Shown: positions 23,539-31,163 of the stretch, in pieces
How the letters are laid out: every line of letters begins with the position of its first letter
How positions within the stretch are numbered: the first letter of the stretch is position 1
Source of the DNA: Clostridiales bacterium
GTDB taxonomy: Bacteria; Bacillota; Clostridia; Oscillospirales; Acutalibacteraceae
Length of the DNA stretch: 64,000 nucleotides
Direction: 5' to 3'
Assembly (NCBI GenBank): GCA_019415945.1
Contig: DXYF01000033.1
Coordinates: 1-64,000 of the forward strand
Made by a program: the position numbers and the translations under genes
The notes under the pieces: model-generated
Told to the model about the DNA's origin: nothing
Databases searched by the model: none
Seen by the model: the letters and a program-made list of their open reading frames with translations, nothing else

Positions 23539-24102
23539 ATGACCGGAATCATTATTGCAGCGGTCATTGTCGTTCCGCTGCTGATCATCGGCATCTATAT
23601 CGGCGCAACCTATAATGGGCTTGTGAAGCTGAAAAATTCAGTAGAGGAAGCGTTTTCCACGATGGACATCTATCTGAAAAAGAGATGGGATCTGATCCCT
23701 AACATTGTGGAAAGCGTAAAGGGCTATGCAAAACACGAGGCGCAGACGCTCCAAAATGTGATCTCTGCCCGCAATATGCGCTACTCGGATATGACGGAGG
23801 AACAGAAGCTGCAGGCCAACACGGAGCTTGCCAGAGGGCTTGCCGCTATTCATGTGCTTGCGGAGCAGTACCCCGATCTAAAGGCAAACCAAAACTTTCT
23901 TGACCTGAACAACCAGCTTCAGAGAACGGAAGAGGATATTGCCAACGCAAGAAAGTATTATAACGCCGTTGTCCGGAATTACAACAATAAAACAGAGATG
24001 TTTCCGTCCTCTATTGTGGCAAATATGTTCAAATTCGGCAAGCGCCAGATGTTTGTCATAGAAGATGAGACGGAAAAGGAAGCGGTAAAGGTGCAGTTCT
24101 GA
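23539..24102 (+). CDS. lemA: LemA family membrane protein
   Basis: The protein has 187 residues from the ATG at 23539 (TAGGAGG upstream). One N-terminal span (GIIIAAVIVVPLLIIGIYIGATYNGLV) is followed by the LemA coiled-coil domain: KNSVEEAFSTMDIYLKKRWDLIPNIVESVKGYAKHE, NLNNQLQRTEEDIANARKYYNAVVRNYNNKTEMFPSSIVA. LemA proteins work with DUF2207/TPM-type partners at the membrane; exact role unknown. The DUF2207 gene starts at its last base. Confidence 0.93.
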   Translation: MTGIIIAAVIVVPLLIIGIYIGATYNGLVKLKNSVEEAFSTMDIYLKKRWDLIPNIVESVKGYAKHEAQTLQNVISARNMRYSDMTEEQKLQANTELARGLAAIHVLAEQYPDLKANQNFLDLNNQLQRTEEDIANARKYYNAVVRNYNNKTEMFPSSIVANMFKFGKRQMFVIEDETEKEAVKVQF

Positions 24103-25808
24103 TGAAAAAGTGTAAAGTATTTTTTTCTTTAATTGCATTGCTTGTGATGATGTCGGTAGCGGTTTTTCCGGCGCAGGCGGCAGACCACCCAGAGGAACCT
24201 TATTATTTCACCGCTTATCATGTGGATATTGATGTGTCAGAGGATAATGTACTCAGCATTACGGAAGAAATAGACGTCTGTTTCAATGAGGAGGGGCGCG
24301 GTATTTACAGAAGAATCCCAACGCAGAACGATGTCGTGCGGGCAGACGGCTCCACGGCGGTCACACGGGCGAAAGTCCGGAATATTTCCTGCAGCGAGGA
24401 TTATGAAAAATCAACAGAAGACAACTACACCGTTTTAAGGATCGGCGACGCCGATGTTACCGTTACCGGCTACAAGCATTATACAATCTCCTATGACTAT
24501 GTGCTTGGGCAGGATGTGGCGGACGGCTACGATGAGCTGTACTTCAATATCATCGGCGATGAATGGGGCCTCTATATCGACAACGTGAGCTTTACGATCA
24601 CCATGCCGAAGGAGTTTGACAGCAGCCTGCTGGGCTTTTCCACAGGCGGATATGGGTTTACCGGTTCAGATATCGTAGAGTATTACACCGATGGGGTGGA
24701 GATCGAAGGCTTTCTCTGGGAGGAGCTGGAGCCCTACCAGGCTCTGACCGTAAGGCTTGAGCTTGAGGAGGGTTATTTCTACTTCAACCAGGTTCTGCAT
24801 ATGATAAAGCTCAGCACCATGGTGATCATCCCTCTTGTGTGTCTGGCTTTTGTATTGTTTGTATGGATGAAATATGGCAGGGATAAGCAGGTCATCGAGA
24901 CCGTTGAATTCTATCCGCCCGAGGGAATGAGCAGTGCAGACGTAGCGTATTGGTATAAAGGAAAGCTGCCCAAGAAGGACATTGTTGCCCTGCTCATTGA
25001 GCTGGCAAACGAGGGCTATATTGCCATCCATGACGGCGACGGAGCTGGCCAAGGGTCAGAATATACCATAGAGCGTATAAAGCCGTATCCCCATGATCTG
25101 GACGAGGATAAAAAAAGTTTTTTTGAAGGTCTCTTTGAAAGCGGCAAGGCCAGCGTTACCGGGAGCGATCTCAAGAACAAATTCTATAGCACACTGAATC
25201 AGATATCCTCCAATTACGGGCATTCCGGGAAGAAAGGCCGCATACATACCCAGAAGTCCACGCGGCTGCAGCTTCTCTGCTGGCTGCTTGTTATTGCCTG
25301 CTTTGTTCTTGATGTTGTGATCCTTGCCAACATCCTGGCCGGGAACGAGCGGTTTATTCCGTTTGTGATCGGACTGCCGATTCTTGTCGGCGCTTTCTGG
25401 CTGGCGCGTTACGTCCCCAGCCGCACAGAAGAGAGCCACAGGAATCTGGAAAAGATAACCGGATTCAAGAAGTTTTTGGAAACGGCGGAAAAAGACCGGC
25501 TGGAAATGCTTGTCAACGATAACCCGAAATATTTTTACAACATCCTGCCATATGCCTATGTGCTGGATGTGTCGGACAAATGGGTAAATAAGTTTGAGGG
25601 TATTGCTATCGAACCGCCCGAGTAGTACAGCGGACGTGATGTATTTACGGCTGCTGCCATGTGGCACGCCATGGATCGGACGCTGAGCAGTGCGGCCAGC
25701 GCCATGACCTCTGCACCGCGGCAGAGCTCGTCCGGCGGCGGGTCCAGCAGCGGTGGCGGTGGCGGCGTTTCCGGCGGCGGATCCGGCGGTGGCGGCGGCG
25801 TCTGGTAA
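24102..25808 (+). pseudogene. DUF2207 membrane protein with TAG at a conserved Trp codon
   Basis: The full frame is 568 codons. It has a signal peptide, an extracellular beta domain (YFTAYHVDIDVSEDNVLSITEEIDVCF), a span (MVIIPLVCLAFVLFVWM), a cytoplasmic winged-helix-like region, two more spans, and a C-terminal Gly/Ser tail ending GGGGGVW. Translation as written stops after 507 residues at TAG 25623-25625, within the family motif PP-x-W-Y. Beyond the TAG the same frame continues YSGRDVFTAAAMWHAMDRTLSSA and the Gly-rich tail to TAA at 25806-25808. Either a nonsense mutation has removed only the tail, or the TAG is read through. It is coupled to lemA. Confidence 0.85.
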
Positions 25809-25858
25809 AGACCATGTTTTCAGCAGCCAAAAATTAATTACCATAAAGGGGGAATCAT

Positions 25859-26179
25859 ATGTAGCTGTGGGTGGCAGGGGTCATATTGTTGGTGCTTTTG
25901 GCAGGGATTTTGGTACTGATTTTATGTGGAAAGAAAATTCATAAAGGCTTGCGGATTGCCGGGGTCTGTGTACTTGGCGCGCTGTTTGCGGCGGTACTGG
26001 GATATATTGTCCTTACCTTTTTGTTTTTGGACGCACTGGATTCTCCTTCCCTGGATGAGCCTACGGTTTCCGGGACAGTGTTATCTGAGGAACAGGCTAC
26101 ATTAGAGGAACGCAAAACACCGGTGCTTGTACCGGAGGACTACGATCTGCCGGTGAGCGAATTGTCGGATGTTCTTTAA
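25859..26179 (+). pseudogene. Small membrane protein whose second codon is TAG
   Basis: AAAGGGGGAATCAT precedes ATG 25859-25861, but the next codon is TAG. The frame then continues L-W-V-A-G-V-I-L-L-V-L-L-A-G, with two membrane helices and an acidic tail, to 26179. The expected start is Met-Trp-Leu-Trp, so this looks like a TGG to TAG change. An alternative GTG at 25871 could start a 102-residue protein but has no properly spaced ribosome site. No family recognised; it is the last gene of the LemA/DUF2207 cluster. Confidence 0.6.
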
Positions 26180-26279
26180 ATCTGCAATATGAGCAAATGC
26201 CGGTGTTTGATACGATAAACAAAACAGCAATGCGGGAGTTCCCGCGCCGTTTTCCTTTGGAAGTTGAGAGGTACGCACA

Positions 26280-26477
26280 ATGGTCAATAAAAACAGGGCG
26301 TTATATATCTTCAAATATTTGTGGGACCACACCGATGAGGAGCATGTTCTGCTGTCGTATCCTCTCTTATTAGTGATACTATGTAGGTGGTTGCTGCTTC
26401 TGATAAGCAGCAAGGCGCTCAGGGCAGACCAGCGCATAAAAAATCCATCCAAACTCAAAACGGGTTTAGAGGGCTGA
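26280..26477 (+). pseudogene. N-terminal stump of a WYL-type regulator
   Basis: The first 22 residues, MVNKNRALYIFKYLWDHTDEEH, match the start of WYL-domain transcriptional regulators (a winged HTH beginning with LYxxKYLWEHTDEEH). After the His the frame becomes an unrelated Leu-rich sequence and ends after 65 codons. I infer a truncated gene joined to other DNA. The segment 26180-26279 holds only a weak hairpin (GCGGG/CCCGC). Confidence 0.5.
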
Positions 26478-26558
26478 GCTATTTTTGTTCGGGCGTGACA
26501 GAACAGCCCACCAAAGCACCGTTTTTTTATTCGGTAGGCTTGTTTAAGTAAAAGAGAA

Positions 26559-26598
26559 AGAGCCGATGACTGTGATTACTCACAAGTTCATCGGCTCT
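26559..26598 (-). terminator. Terminator of the leftward KTR/hydrolase/PadR genes
   Basis: A perfect 11-bp stem, AGAGCCGATGA (26559-26569) with TCATCGGCTCT (26588-26598), overlaps the stop codon of the KTR gene. Read on the minus strand it is followed by TTTCTCTTTT. Confidence 0.75.
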
Positions 26599-26787
26599 GC
26601 GTCTTTGCGTCTGGCTCTTTGATAACGGTTATATGTAGTTCCTTTACATCAATTAAACTTTCCTGTTTGCACTTCGGACAGTAGAGAGGAAAATTTTTTA
26701 GTTCAGTATCTTCCCGTATCATTTTTCGGGTTTTATTGCCGCAGACAGGCAGCGTATCCAATCACTTTTAGTATTTGCCGTATCCAC
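26588..26787 (-). pseudogene. Cysteine-rich KTR protein, frameshifted
   Basis: On the minus strand the frame from a GTG at 26787 reads ..KSDWIRC, then the match jumps frame to VCGNKTRKMIREDTELKNFPLYCPKCKQESLIDVKELHITVIKEPDAKTQSR. The intact family begins W-(I/V)-x-C-P-x-C-G-N-K-T-R, so one base is missing in the Pro codon near 26747. The two CxxC pairs are those of a zinc ribbon. These short proteins are typical passengers of Firmicute conjugative elements. Function unknown. Confidence 0.7.
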
Positions 26788-27565
26788 TTAACCAAAATTC
26801 CTCCATAGCTGCATTAAATTTATCTGGTGTGTCCATATTCACACAATGTCCAGCTCTCTCGAAAATAATCACACAGCATTCTGGTTCATTTTTCTTCCAC
26901 ATTTCTACTGCGGATAGTTCCATTGGAATATCATACTTTCCGCAGCCAATAAGCAAAGGATATTTCCTTGGTTCTGTCTGCCGAACATTTACCATACTGC
27001 TTAAAGAAGATAAATACATAAATGACTTTTTAGAAAATTGAATATTCATATCGTAAAAATCCTTTTGAGCCTGTAAAGTATAAGCAGATATTTTTTTATT
27101 CGACTTTGCAAACCATTTAATTGAAAATATAGCTTTAAGCATCATAAGTGTCTGTGATGCGCTATTTTCTTTCTGCATTTTTGCATCAAAATTGTTTATA
27201 TCATAACCGCCGAAACAAGCAAGTGATTGTACTGCTTCTGGATACTGGTTTGCAAAGTCTTGAGCTAATACAGCTCCCAATGAAATGCCGACAATATGTA
27301 TCTTTTCAATTTTTTCTGTTTTTAGGATTTCGCTTATCCACGCCGACATTTTATCTATACTATCACCTTTTCGCACCTTAGTTGATTTACCGTGACCAAT
27401 AATATCAAGAGTAAGAATATTGTATTTATCCCGAAAATAGTCGATTTGGGTTTGAAACATATTATGATTTACAAAAGCTGCGTGAATAAAAAGTATCCAT
27501 TCTGTTTTTTCCTTTCTGCTGATATAATAAACAATAGGTGATTTCTCTAAATGGTATTGCTTCAT
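26768..27565 (-). CDS. Alpha/beta hydrolase
   Basis: The protein has 265 residues, starting at the ATG at 27565 (M-K-Q-Y-H-L). The fold is clear: HAAFVNHNMFQ oxyanion loop, DIIGHGKS, nucleophile Ser in HIVGISLGAVLAQDFA, acid in GKYDIPM and His in RAGHCVNMD. No signal peptide, so it acts in the cytoplasm on a small ester or related substrate. It lies downstream of the PadR gene with a 4-nt ATGA overlap, so PadR probably controls it. A longer frame start exists 14 codons upstream but lies inside padR. Confidence 0.85.
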   Translation of the reverse strand: MKQYHLEKSPIVYYISRKEKTEWILFIHAAFVNHNMFQTQIDYFRDKYNILTLDIIGHGKSTKVRKGDSIDKMSAWISEILKTEKIEKIHIVGISLGAVLAQDFANQYPEAVQSLACFGGYDINNFDAKMQKENSASQTLMMLKAIFSIKWFAKSNKKISAYTLQAQKDFYDMNIQFSKKSFMYLSSLSSMVNVRQTEPRKYPLLIGCGKYDIPMELSAVEMWKKNEPECCVIIFERAGHCVNMDTPDKFNAAMEEFWLSGYGKY

Positions 27566-28101
27566 ATTTCTCCATTCCTCATCTTTTCTAATAAATTCTC
27601 GAACCAATCAATATTAAATTTGATTATATCTTTGCCATATAGTGCAGATACAAATTGATAATTAAGTATATCTTTGTGTTCTTCTAAAACATCAATATTC
27701 TTTACATCATCACAAATTGTCGCTAACACATTGTATTGTTCTTTTAAATACATTAAATGTTGTTGTATGTTTGTCTCTCGATTTTTCTTATCTGAAAATC
27801 CCATAAAATAGACCTTTGCTAACTCTGGAATTTTAGGACTTTGTTCTTCTATGGGTGCGTTTATTCACTCATAAAAATGCAGCTTTCCGCTTTCCGTTAT
27901 GCAATAGATTTTCTTATATTTTCCATTATCGATAATCTCCTCATAACTGATATATCCGCAGTTCAGCAGTTTTTTTACTGCAGCCTGTATGCTGCCCATA
28001 CTGCTGCTATACATCAAATTTATCCCTTTGCTAATTCTATCCCTTAATTGATATATCGTTCTATTACACAAAAGTAAAAGTCCAAGAATAATGTTATCCA
28101 T
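27562..28101 (-). pseudogene. PadR-family regulator interrupted by TGA at a Trp codon
   Basis: The open frame from ATG 28101 (GGAGG upstream) gives the winged HTH: MDNIILGLLLLCNRTIYQLRDRISKG..GSIQAAVKKLLNCGYI..YCITESGKLHFYE. At codon 79 there is TGA (plus-strand 27865-27867). The same frame then continues INAPIEEQSPKIPELAKVYFMGF and a full C-terminal dimerisation region to 27562. PadR proteins have Trp at that place (FxEWLNAP), so this is TGG to TGA. The second half could also be translated alone from the Met at 27804. It ends in overlap with the hydrolase gene. Confidence 0.8.
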
Positions 28102-28167
28102 TGTACATCCTCCGTATATTACTATTAGTAACATTACTATTATATTCAGAAAAGGACTAAAAGTCAA

Positions 28168-28709
28168 GAGGTAGTTGTTTTTGTAAACGCAAAGCGACAG
28201 AGCTTTTATCCTCAGCCGCCTGTCTGTTATGCATAAACGATTTCCTCATTCACAATCTCCATAGCAGAAACCCGTATGTTATTCATTCGCCCAATCCATT
28301 ATAAAGCGTTTTCAGCCTTTAACTGTTCCGTGATACCATGTGTCCAAGAGATAATATGAATTTTTACCTCTGTTTACAGGAAGTGAAATATCTTATAGTC
28401 GGCATTTTCACATCGTTTAATCAGAAGCCACAAATCGCTAACATAGGTATCGTTGCTTCTTGATATTCAGATAAATTTGATAAATCTGATGTATTGGCAA
28501 AAAAACGATACACCTGCGGAGTAATCTGCTTCGAATATTCTGCTATATTATTTGTTTGCTCTTTGGTGTAATGTCAATACTTCCCTTGAAGCGGCACCAA
28601 CCATTTCCAATGAAACATTTTTGCGGATAATCACGCATAAGAGAACATTACGACAATGAACTTCATTTTAGATTTTCAAAAAAATCAGGTCTATATAATA
28701 ACCGCTTAG
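28168..28709. other. No intact gene; decayed DNA
   Basis: About 540 bases upstream of padR contain no open frame of note on either strand, and stops are frequent in all frames. The composition is AT-rich and unlike the transfer region. I see no convincing promoter towards the right. It reads like degraded mobile-element DNA. Confidence 0.5.
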
Positions 28710-28862
28710 GGGTGGAAAAAGATTAATGCTCTCAGAAACAAAAATCTCATTGGGAAACAAACATTCATTGCAATGCAGTTTGGTGATAAAAATATAAATA
28801 TCATAAAGGCTTTTAAAAAGGCCGTTACTGAAAGCGGGTTTAAGCCAAAAGCAATTATCTGA
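28710..28862 (+). pseudogene. Remnant of a nucleotide-binding (TIR/deoxyribosyltransferase-like) domain
   Basis: The frame GWKKINALRNKNLIGK-QTFIAMQFGDKNIN-IIKAFKKAVTESGFKPKAII ends at a TGA. The string xxFIAMxFGxx..I..A...AV..xGFxP is the start of a nucleotide-handling Rossmann-like domain seen in TIR-like and deoxyribosyltransferase-like proteins. No start codon or remainder of the domain is present. Confidence 0.35.
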
Positions 28863-28977
28863 AAAACCGGAATTACTCGCTGTTTATACTTGCCGAGGTT
28901 TTATTTCGCGTATTGAAATTGACGCTATATCAAAGGTTTTAAATGTATCGCTCGATTATTTGTTTGACAGAGAATGA
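28816..28977 (+). pseudogene. Remnant of an XRE-family HTH regulator
   Basis: A frame overlapping the previous remnant reads KAGLSQKQLSEKPELLAVYTCRGFISRIEIDAISKVLNVSLDYLFDRE, then TGA. It aligns with the XRE pattern AGLSQ-QLSE..G....SRIE.......L..IAKVLNVSLDYLF, but with an insertion and loss in the recognition helix and no start codon. It is likely a decayed phage- or ICE-type repressor. Confidence 0.5.
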
Positions 28978-29032
28978 AAAATTGAATTTTTAAAAAACAG
29001 GGCGTCTTGTTTTTGCGTATTAGGTGTGATTG

Positions 29033-29371
29033 TTATATTACAGAGCTTATAATAACAGTCACTTTTTTATTCCTTTTTTTGCAGTTGTCAATCACAAATT
29101 TTGTACCTCTTGACTGCCCGTCCCAAAAGGCGATTATCAAGTCGGCGTAGTCGATGATTTTCAGGTTGCGTTTGAGCGGCGCACTCCTGCCGTGCTTTTC
29201 ATATTCGGGCAGAAATTCCTTAAGCTTAATGCCGTGAGATTTGGCATATTCTCTTGCACAGGTGTCAATGCCTCTTGCACCGCCCGACACAATTTCGGTA
29301 ACATTTTCGGGTAAATACCTGCCTAAGTCTTTTACAATTAAATTTCTTGAACCTATTAAAGCAATTTTCAT
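29033..29371 (-). CDS. SLOG/YAcAr-type Rossmann protein (DprA-like fold)
   Basis: The protein has 112 residues: MKIALIGSRNLIVKDLGRYLPENVTEIVSGGARGIDTCAREYAKSHGIKLKEFLPEY...ADLIIAFWDGQSRGTKFVIDNCKK. The GSRN start, SGGARGID loop and later DGQSRGT are the SLOG-superfamily signature, as in DprA and DUF2493 proteins. Members bind nucleotides or ssDNA; a physiological role here is not known. It is transcribed away from a small ribbon-helix-helix gene, with a shared promoter region. Confidence 0.8.
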   Translation of the reverse strand: MKIALIGSRNLIVKDLGRYLPENVTEIVSGGARGIDTCAREYAKSHGIKLKEFLPEYEKHGRSAPLKRNLKIIDYADLIIAFWDGQSRGTKFVIDNCKKRNKKVTVIISSVI

Positions 29372-29384
29372 AATGATTCTCTCT

Positions 29385-29470
29385 TAAATATATTTTAAAC
29401 ATATTTTGTATTTATTTAATGCATTATAACATAATTTGAATATAAAATAAACATATATTAAATATATTTA
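29385..29470. promoter_or_regulatory. Pair of 12-bp direct repeats in a divergent promoter region
   Basis: TTAAATATATTT occurs at 29385-29396 and 29459-29470, 74 bp apart, and each copy is close to an AAACATAT (29398-29405 and 29450-29457). A minus-strand TATAAT lies between them (plus-strand ATTATA 29424-29429). The repeats flank the divergent promoters of the SLOG gene and the ribbon-helix-helix gene and may be operators of the latter. Confidence 0.45.
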
Positions 29471-29480
29471 GGAGTTTGCT

Positions 29481-29651
29481 ATGGCTATTAAGAGTTTATC
29501 GATTCGCATTGATGATAAAATGCTAAATAAATTGCATGTTGTTGCCGACTACGAGGGTAGAAGTGCTAACAGTGAAATTCTTGTTTTGATACGAAATGAG
29601 ATTGAAAAATACGAAGAAAAGCACGGAGAAATTAAAATAGATAGTAAATGA
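29481..29651 (+). CDS. Ribbon-helix-helix (Arc-like) small protein
   Basis: The 56-residue protein MAIKSLSIRIDDKMLNKLHVVADYEGRSANSEILVLIRNEIEKYEEKHGE fits the Arc/MetJ/CopG pattern: a beta strand (SLSIRID), then helix A (DKMLNKLHVVADYE) and helix B (SANSEILVLIRNEIEKYE) with the typical (G)RS.NSEI. TTTAGGAG precedes the ATG. It is probably an autoregulator or antitoxin-like DNA-binding protein. No toxin-like partner is obvious; the XRE gene follows. Confidence 0.75.
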   Translation: MAIKSLSIRIDDKMLNKLHVVADYEGRSANSEILVLIRNEIEKYEEKHGEIKIDSK

Positions 29652-29741
29652 AGCCCAACTATGAATGTGGTTGTTTCATCAATTTGATTGTTTAAGCAGA
29701 AAGTGACAAAACTGTTGAAATAAAAATTTCAGGTGAAAAAT

Positions 29742-29984
29742 ATGCTGATTAAAGATGCTGTTGTTCTTCGATTGCAAAATATTTGCCAAGAATGTAACAT
29801 TCGATACAATAAACTCGCTACCCGTTCCGGTGTTACTCCGTCAACAGTTTATAGTTTAATGGACGAAACACGACGCGATTTATCAATCACAACTCTCAAA
29901 AAACTTTGCGACGGACTTGATATGACTGTAACGGAATTTTTTGATGACACTGTTTTTAAAACGCCGGAGCAGGAAATCAAATAA
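29742..29984 (+). CDS. XRE-family helix-turn-helix regulator
   Basis: The protein has 80 residues from ATG 29742, with CAGGTG upstream. The single HTH is LQNICQECNIRYNKLATRSGVTPSTVYSLMDETRRDLSITTLKKLCDGLDMTVTEFFDD, which matches the XRE/Cro family. There is no other domain. It follows the ribbon-helix-helix gene by 90 nt and is closed by the terminator at 30009-30043. Confidence 0.85.
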   Translation: MLIKDAVVLRLQNICQECNIRYNKLATRSGVTPSTVYSLMDETRRDLSITTLKKLCDGLDMTVTEFFDDTVFKTPEQEIK

Positions 29985-30008
29985 AATTTTTAATATAAAT
30001 TAAGCGAA

Positions 30009-30043
30009 AAAGCACCCGAAATTAACAAGATTACGGGTGCTTT
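30009..30043. terminator. Hairpin terminator after the XRE gene
   Basis: AAAGCACCCG (30009-30018) and CGGGTGCTTT (30034-30043) form a perfect 10-bp stem with flanking A and T runs. It can serve rightward from the XRE gene. Confidence 0.7.
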
Positions 30044-30112
30044 AAAATATTTAGGTTGACTATAAATTTTGTGTTATTTGGATTTTGAGTTTTAACCGTT
30101 TTTATCTATAAA

Positions 30113-30472
30113 TTACAGATTCAGGAGTTTTTGTTCCCATTCGTCTTTTTTGAAGCCTGCAAAAACAAAATCTTCACCGATTAAAAGAGGTCTTTTGACA
30201 AGCATTCCGTTGGTTGACAAAAGGGCTGTCATTTCTTTTTCGTCCATTAACGGCAATTTGTTTTTCAGTTCAAGCGACCTGTAAAGCATACCGCTTGTGT
30301 TGAAGAATTTCTTGAGCGGAAGTCCGCTTGTTTTGTGCCAGCGGGACAATTCATCCTCGGTTGGATTGTCCGTTTTAATATCACGAAGTTCGTACTCGAC
30401 AGAGTTTTCATCGAGCCATTTTTTAGCTTTCTGACAGGTTGTACATTTTGGATAACAGATAAATTTAATCAC
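30113..30472 (-). CDS. ArsC/Spx-family thioredoxin-fold protein
   Basis: The protein has 119 residues from a GTG at 30472 (GGAGCG 8-9 nt upstream), the usual length. The thioredoxin-fold redox motif is CTTCQKAKKWL with Cys in CxxC; then RDIKTDNPTEDELSRWHKTSGLPLKKFFNTSG, and KRPLLIGEDFVFAGFKKDEWE near the end. It matches the YffB/ArsC-like arsenate reductase-related family; the RP(L/I) loop is kept. A role as reductase or Spx-type regulator cannot be told from sequence. A start further upstream (130 residues) would place the ribosome site inside the gene. Confidence 0.85.
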   Translation of the reverse strand: MIKFICYPKCTTCQKAKKWLDENSVEYELRDIKTDNPTEDELSRWHKTSGLPLKKFFNTSGMLYRSLELKNKLPLMDEKEMTALLSTNGMLVKRPLLIGEDFVFAGFKKDEWEQKLLNL

Positions 30473-30602
30473 AAAATCACGCTCCTTATATTTTGACAGT
30501 TTCAATCACATTGATAAAAAAATTTTATGACTGCCGCGTGGTGTCTGAAATCAATATTATGTGCTTAAAATGTGATGTAAAAATATAAAATATTATGAGC
30601 TG

Positions 30603-30631
30603 ATTATATCACGAAATATAAATGCAGTCAA
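30603..30631 (-). promoter_or_regulatory. Sigma-A promoter of the ArsC-like gene
   Basis: On the minus strand TTGACT (plus 30626-30631) and TATAAT (plus 30603-30608) are 17 bp apart. The leader to the GTG at 30472 would be about 125 nt. Confidence 0.7.
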
Positions 30632-30665
30632 TTTTTATAATCGTCAAATAAGAGTAGATAGAAAA

Positions 30666-30998
30666 TTAAAATACTACTACTAACATCATTTTAAAATTTT
30701 CTTCGCCGTATACTGCGTGGGGGTGTCCCGCGGGCATAACGATGGATTCTCCCTCGTGCAGCAGATAATCAACTCCGTCTATTGTGATTTTTCCGACGCC
30801 GTCAAGGCAGGTGACAAAGGCGTCGCCGTCTGACTTGTGGGTGCTGATTTCCTCACCTTTTGCAAAAGAAAACAGCGTCACGCTCAAAGCGTCGTTTTGA
30901 GCCAAAGTTTTGCTGACTACCTGCCCGTCTTGATAAGCAACCTGATCCTTTAAAACAAGAACCTCTGCATGATTTATATTTTTTATTTTAATGCTCAT
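30666..30998 (-). CDS. Cupin-domain protein
   Basis: The protein is 110 residues and forms a single cupin barrel. Motif 1 is GEEISTHKSDGDAFVTCLDGVG, motif 2 is EGESIVMPAGHPHAVYGEE, with one His in the first and two in the second as metal ligands; one usual His of motif 1 is a Ser/Thr here. AGGAGG precedes the ATG. It lies beside a ferredoxin-like gene and a Crp/Fnr regulator, with an operator at 31137-31150. Substrate unknown; a redox or stress role is suggested by context. Confidence 0.88.
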   Translation of the reverse strand: MSIKIKNINHAEVLVLKDQVAYQDGQVVSKTLAQNDALSVTLFSFAKGEEISTHKSDGDAFVTCLDGVGKITIDGVDYLLHEGESIVMPAGHPHAVYGEENFKMMLVVVF

Positions 30999-31108
30999 AA
31001 AATATCCTCCTATTTGTTATAAATGTTTTATAATATATTTTTACCTGTTATTTGATTTAAATTAAGGTAATATAAATTTTTGCTGAAATATTATTTTCCT
31101 TACGCTGT

Positions 31109-31150
31109 ATATTAACCTGTCTTTTGCGAAAAGTAAGTTGTTTAAACAAC
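31109..31150 (-). promoter_or_regulatory. Operator palindrome plus -10 of the cupin promoter (class II layout)
   Basis: GTTGTTT-AAACAAC at 31137-31150 is a perfect 14-bp palindrome centred at 31143.5. A minus-strand TAATAT (plus 31109-31114) is centred 32 bp downstream. This is the spacing of a Crp-type activator centred at -41.5. The leader to the cupin ATG would be about 100 nt. Confidence 0.6.
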
Positions 31151-31163
31151 GGGCTTAAATTTT

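Noticed and set aside
25623..27867. Reassigned genetic code (TAG or TGA read as Trp)
   Set aside because: TAG ends the 201-residue gene at 5081-5083 just inside srtB, where readthrough would only extend it into the overlapping gene, and TGA ends many core genes (tsaD, trmD). TGG is used normally elsewhere in the window.
1..30000. Attachment sites of the conjugative element
   Set aside because: The left end is outside the window and no integrase is seen, so no direct repeats could be paired.
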